Source of the DNA: Curtobacterium sp. MMLR14_010
Lineage (GTDB): Bacteria > Actinomycetota > Actinomycetes > Actinomycetales > Microbacteriaceae
NCBI RefSeq assembly: GCF_001865015.1
Contig: NZ_MJGV01000017.1
Location: 951 to 52,078, forward strand
Direction: 5' to 3'
Length of the DNA: 51,128 nucleotides
How positions within the stretch are numbered: position 1 is the first letter of the stretch; each line of letters starts with the position of its first letter. The notes beneath the pieces are model-generated. The model saw only the letters and a list, made by a program, of their open reading frames with translations, was not told where the DNA came from and did no database searches. Position numbers and translations under genes: made by a program. Of the stretch, positions 50,556-51,128 are shown piece by piece.

Positions 50556-51128
50556 ATGACGAACTCGACCCTCCCCGGTGGCACGTTCCGCCTCGCCGAC
50601 GACCTCGAACTCACGCGCGTCGGGTACGGCGCGATGCAGCTGGCCGGCAAGGGGGTGTTCGGGCCCCCGGCCGACCGTGACGAGGCGGTCCGCGTCCTCC
50701 GCACGGTCGTCGAGCTCGGCATCACGCACATCGACACGTCGGACTACTACGGTCCGCACGTCACGAACGAGATCATCCGCGAGGCCCTGCACCCGTACCC
50801 GGAGGACCTCCGCATCGTGACGAAGGTCGGCGCGCGACGGGACGCGAAGGGCGGCTGGCCGAACGCCCGCGAGCCGCACGAGCTCGTCGAGCAGGTGCAC
50901 GGCAACCTCGAGCGCCTCGGGGTGGAGCGGCTCGACGTCGTGAACCTCCGCATGGGCGGCTTCGACGCGCCTCAGGCGGGCTCGATCGCCCCCCAGTTCG
51001 AGGCACTCGCCGAGCTCCAGCAGCAGGGCCTGATCAACCACCTCGGCGTCTCGACCGTGACCGCCGAACAGCTCGCCGAGGCACGGGGCATCGCCCCCGT
51101 GGTGTGCGTGCAGAACCTCTACAACCTC
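50556..51128 (+). CDS. Aldo/keto reductase family protein (3' truncated)
   Basis: 191 codons are visible before the window ends, with no stop. The barrel starts LTRVGYGAMQL; the catalytic Asp and Tyr are in HIDTSDYYGP, and the Lys is in IVTKVGA. The usual catalytic His region reads LDVVNLRMGG, so the histidine is replaced by asparagine or arginine in this branch. INHLGVST follows. NADPH-dependent carbonyl reduction is expected, with unknown substrate. The ATG at 50556 has no clear ribosome-binding site or close -10 box. Confidence 0.88.
   Translation, partial: MTNSTLPGGTFRLADDLELTRVGYGAMQLAGKGVFGPPADRDEAVRVLRTVVELGITHIDTSDYYGPHVTNEIIREALHPYPEDLRIVTKVGARRDAKGGWPNAREPHELVEQVHGNLERLGVERLDVVNLRMGGFDAPQAGSIAPQFEALAELQQQGLINHLGVSTVTAEQLAEARGIAPVVCVQNLYNL

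Noticed and set aside
1..51128. tRNA, rRNA, transposase or phage genes
   Set aside because: Both strands were scanned for cloverleaf-like ends, CCA-adjacent T-arms and transposase motifs; nothing convincing was found, though a covariance search could not be run.

Overview
The window is a chromosomal segment of a high-GC actinobacterium. The closest fit is family Microbacteriaceae, with Curtobacterium or a near relative as the best guess. The reasons are the very GC-rich third codon positions, PriA-type hisA, a recA-recX-miaB-miaA-dapF-hflX-lexA order, DUF3046 next to recA, a parA-scpA-scpB-rluB-tyrA-cmk-der order, and TANNNT -10 boxes placed almost directly on start codons. The placement is an inference from gene order and style. 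No rRNA, tRNA, CRISPR array, transposase or prophage gene was found. Nearly everything is core chromosome.

Region by region. 1-5.5 kb: the end of a HelD/HelR-type RNA polymerase recycling ATPase, a repeat-filled gap, an emfourin-like inhibitor with its protealysin-like M4 protease, a membrane-anchored GH6 glycoside hydrolase and a VanZ-like protein. 5.6-10.6 kb: rpsO, an FMN reductase, a secreted coiled-coil/SLT protein, and pnp with a TTG start. 10.6-13 kb: a PEBP-like protein, a Tat-exported ferritin-like protein and a TetR regulator with a probable operator. 13.2-22 kb: M16 peptidase, histidine phosphatase, GNAT, dapB, a small TPR-like membrane protein, a TIGR01777 oxidoreductase, thyA-folA, and dapA-rnj. 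22.2-33 kb: ftsK-pgsA-cinA-clgR, DUF3046, recA-recX, miaB-miaA-dapF, then a structured duplicated element. 33-36.6 kb: an RsmC-like methyltransferase diverging from hflX, and lexA diverging from a LysM division-inhibitor gene. 36.6-40.7 kb: hisC-hisB-hisH-priA-sseB. 40.8-49 kb: parA-scpA-scpB-rluB, tyrA-cmk-der. 49-51.1 kb: small membrane or unknown genes and a truncated aldo/keto reductase.

How the genes work together. Three lysine/meso-diaminopimelate steps (dapA, dapB, dapF) lie in three separate operons. DNA damage control is concentrated here: recA carries two LexA boxes plus a motif like the PafBC-dependent RecA-NDp promoter. LexA boxes also overlap both divergent promoters at lexA and the LysM gene. 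RNA decay (rnj, pnp) and chromosome segregation (ftsK, parA, scpAB) are also represented.

The most notable signals outside genes are: (i) about twenty genes whose -10 box lies only 6-9 nt before the start codon, implying leaderless mRNAs; (ii) a 22-nt divergent promoter built on one palindrome; (iii) a perfect 27-bp inverted repeat near 6.0 kb; (iv) a duplicated foldable element at 32.76-33.02 kb; and (v) 45-bp direct repeats that bracket a repetitive insert between two convergent genes. No clearly new multi-gene system was found. The best novelty candidates are these non-coding elements.
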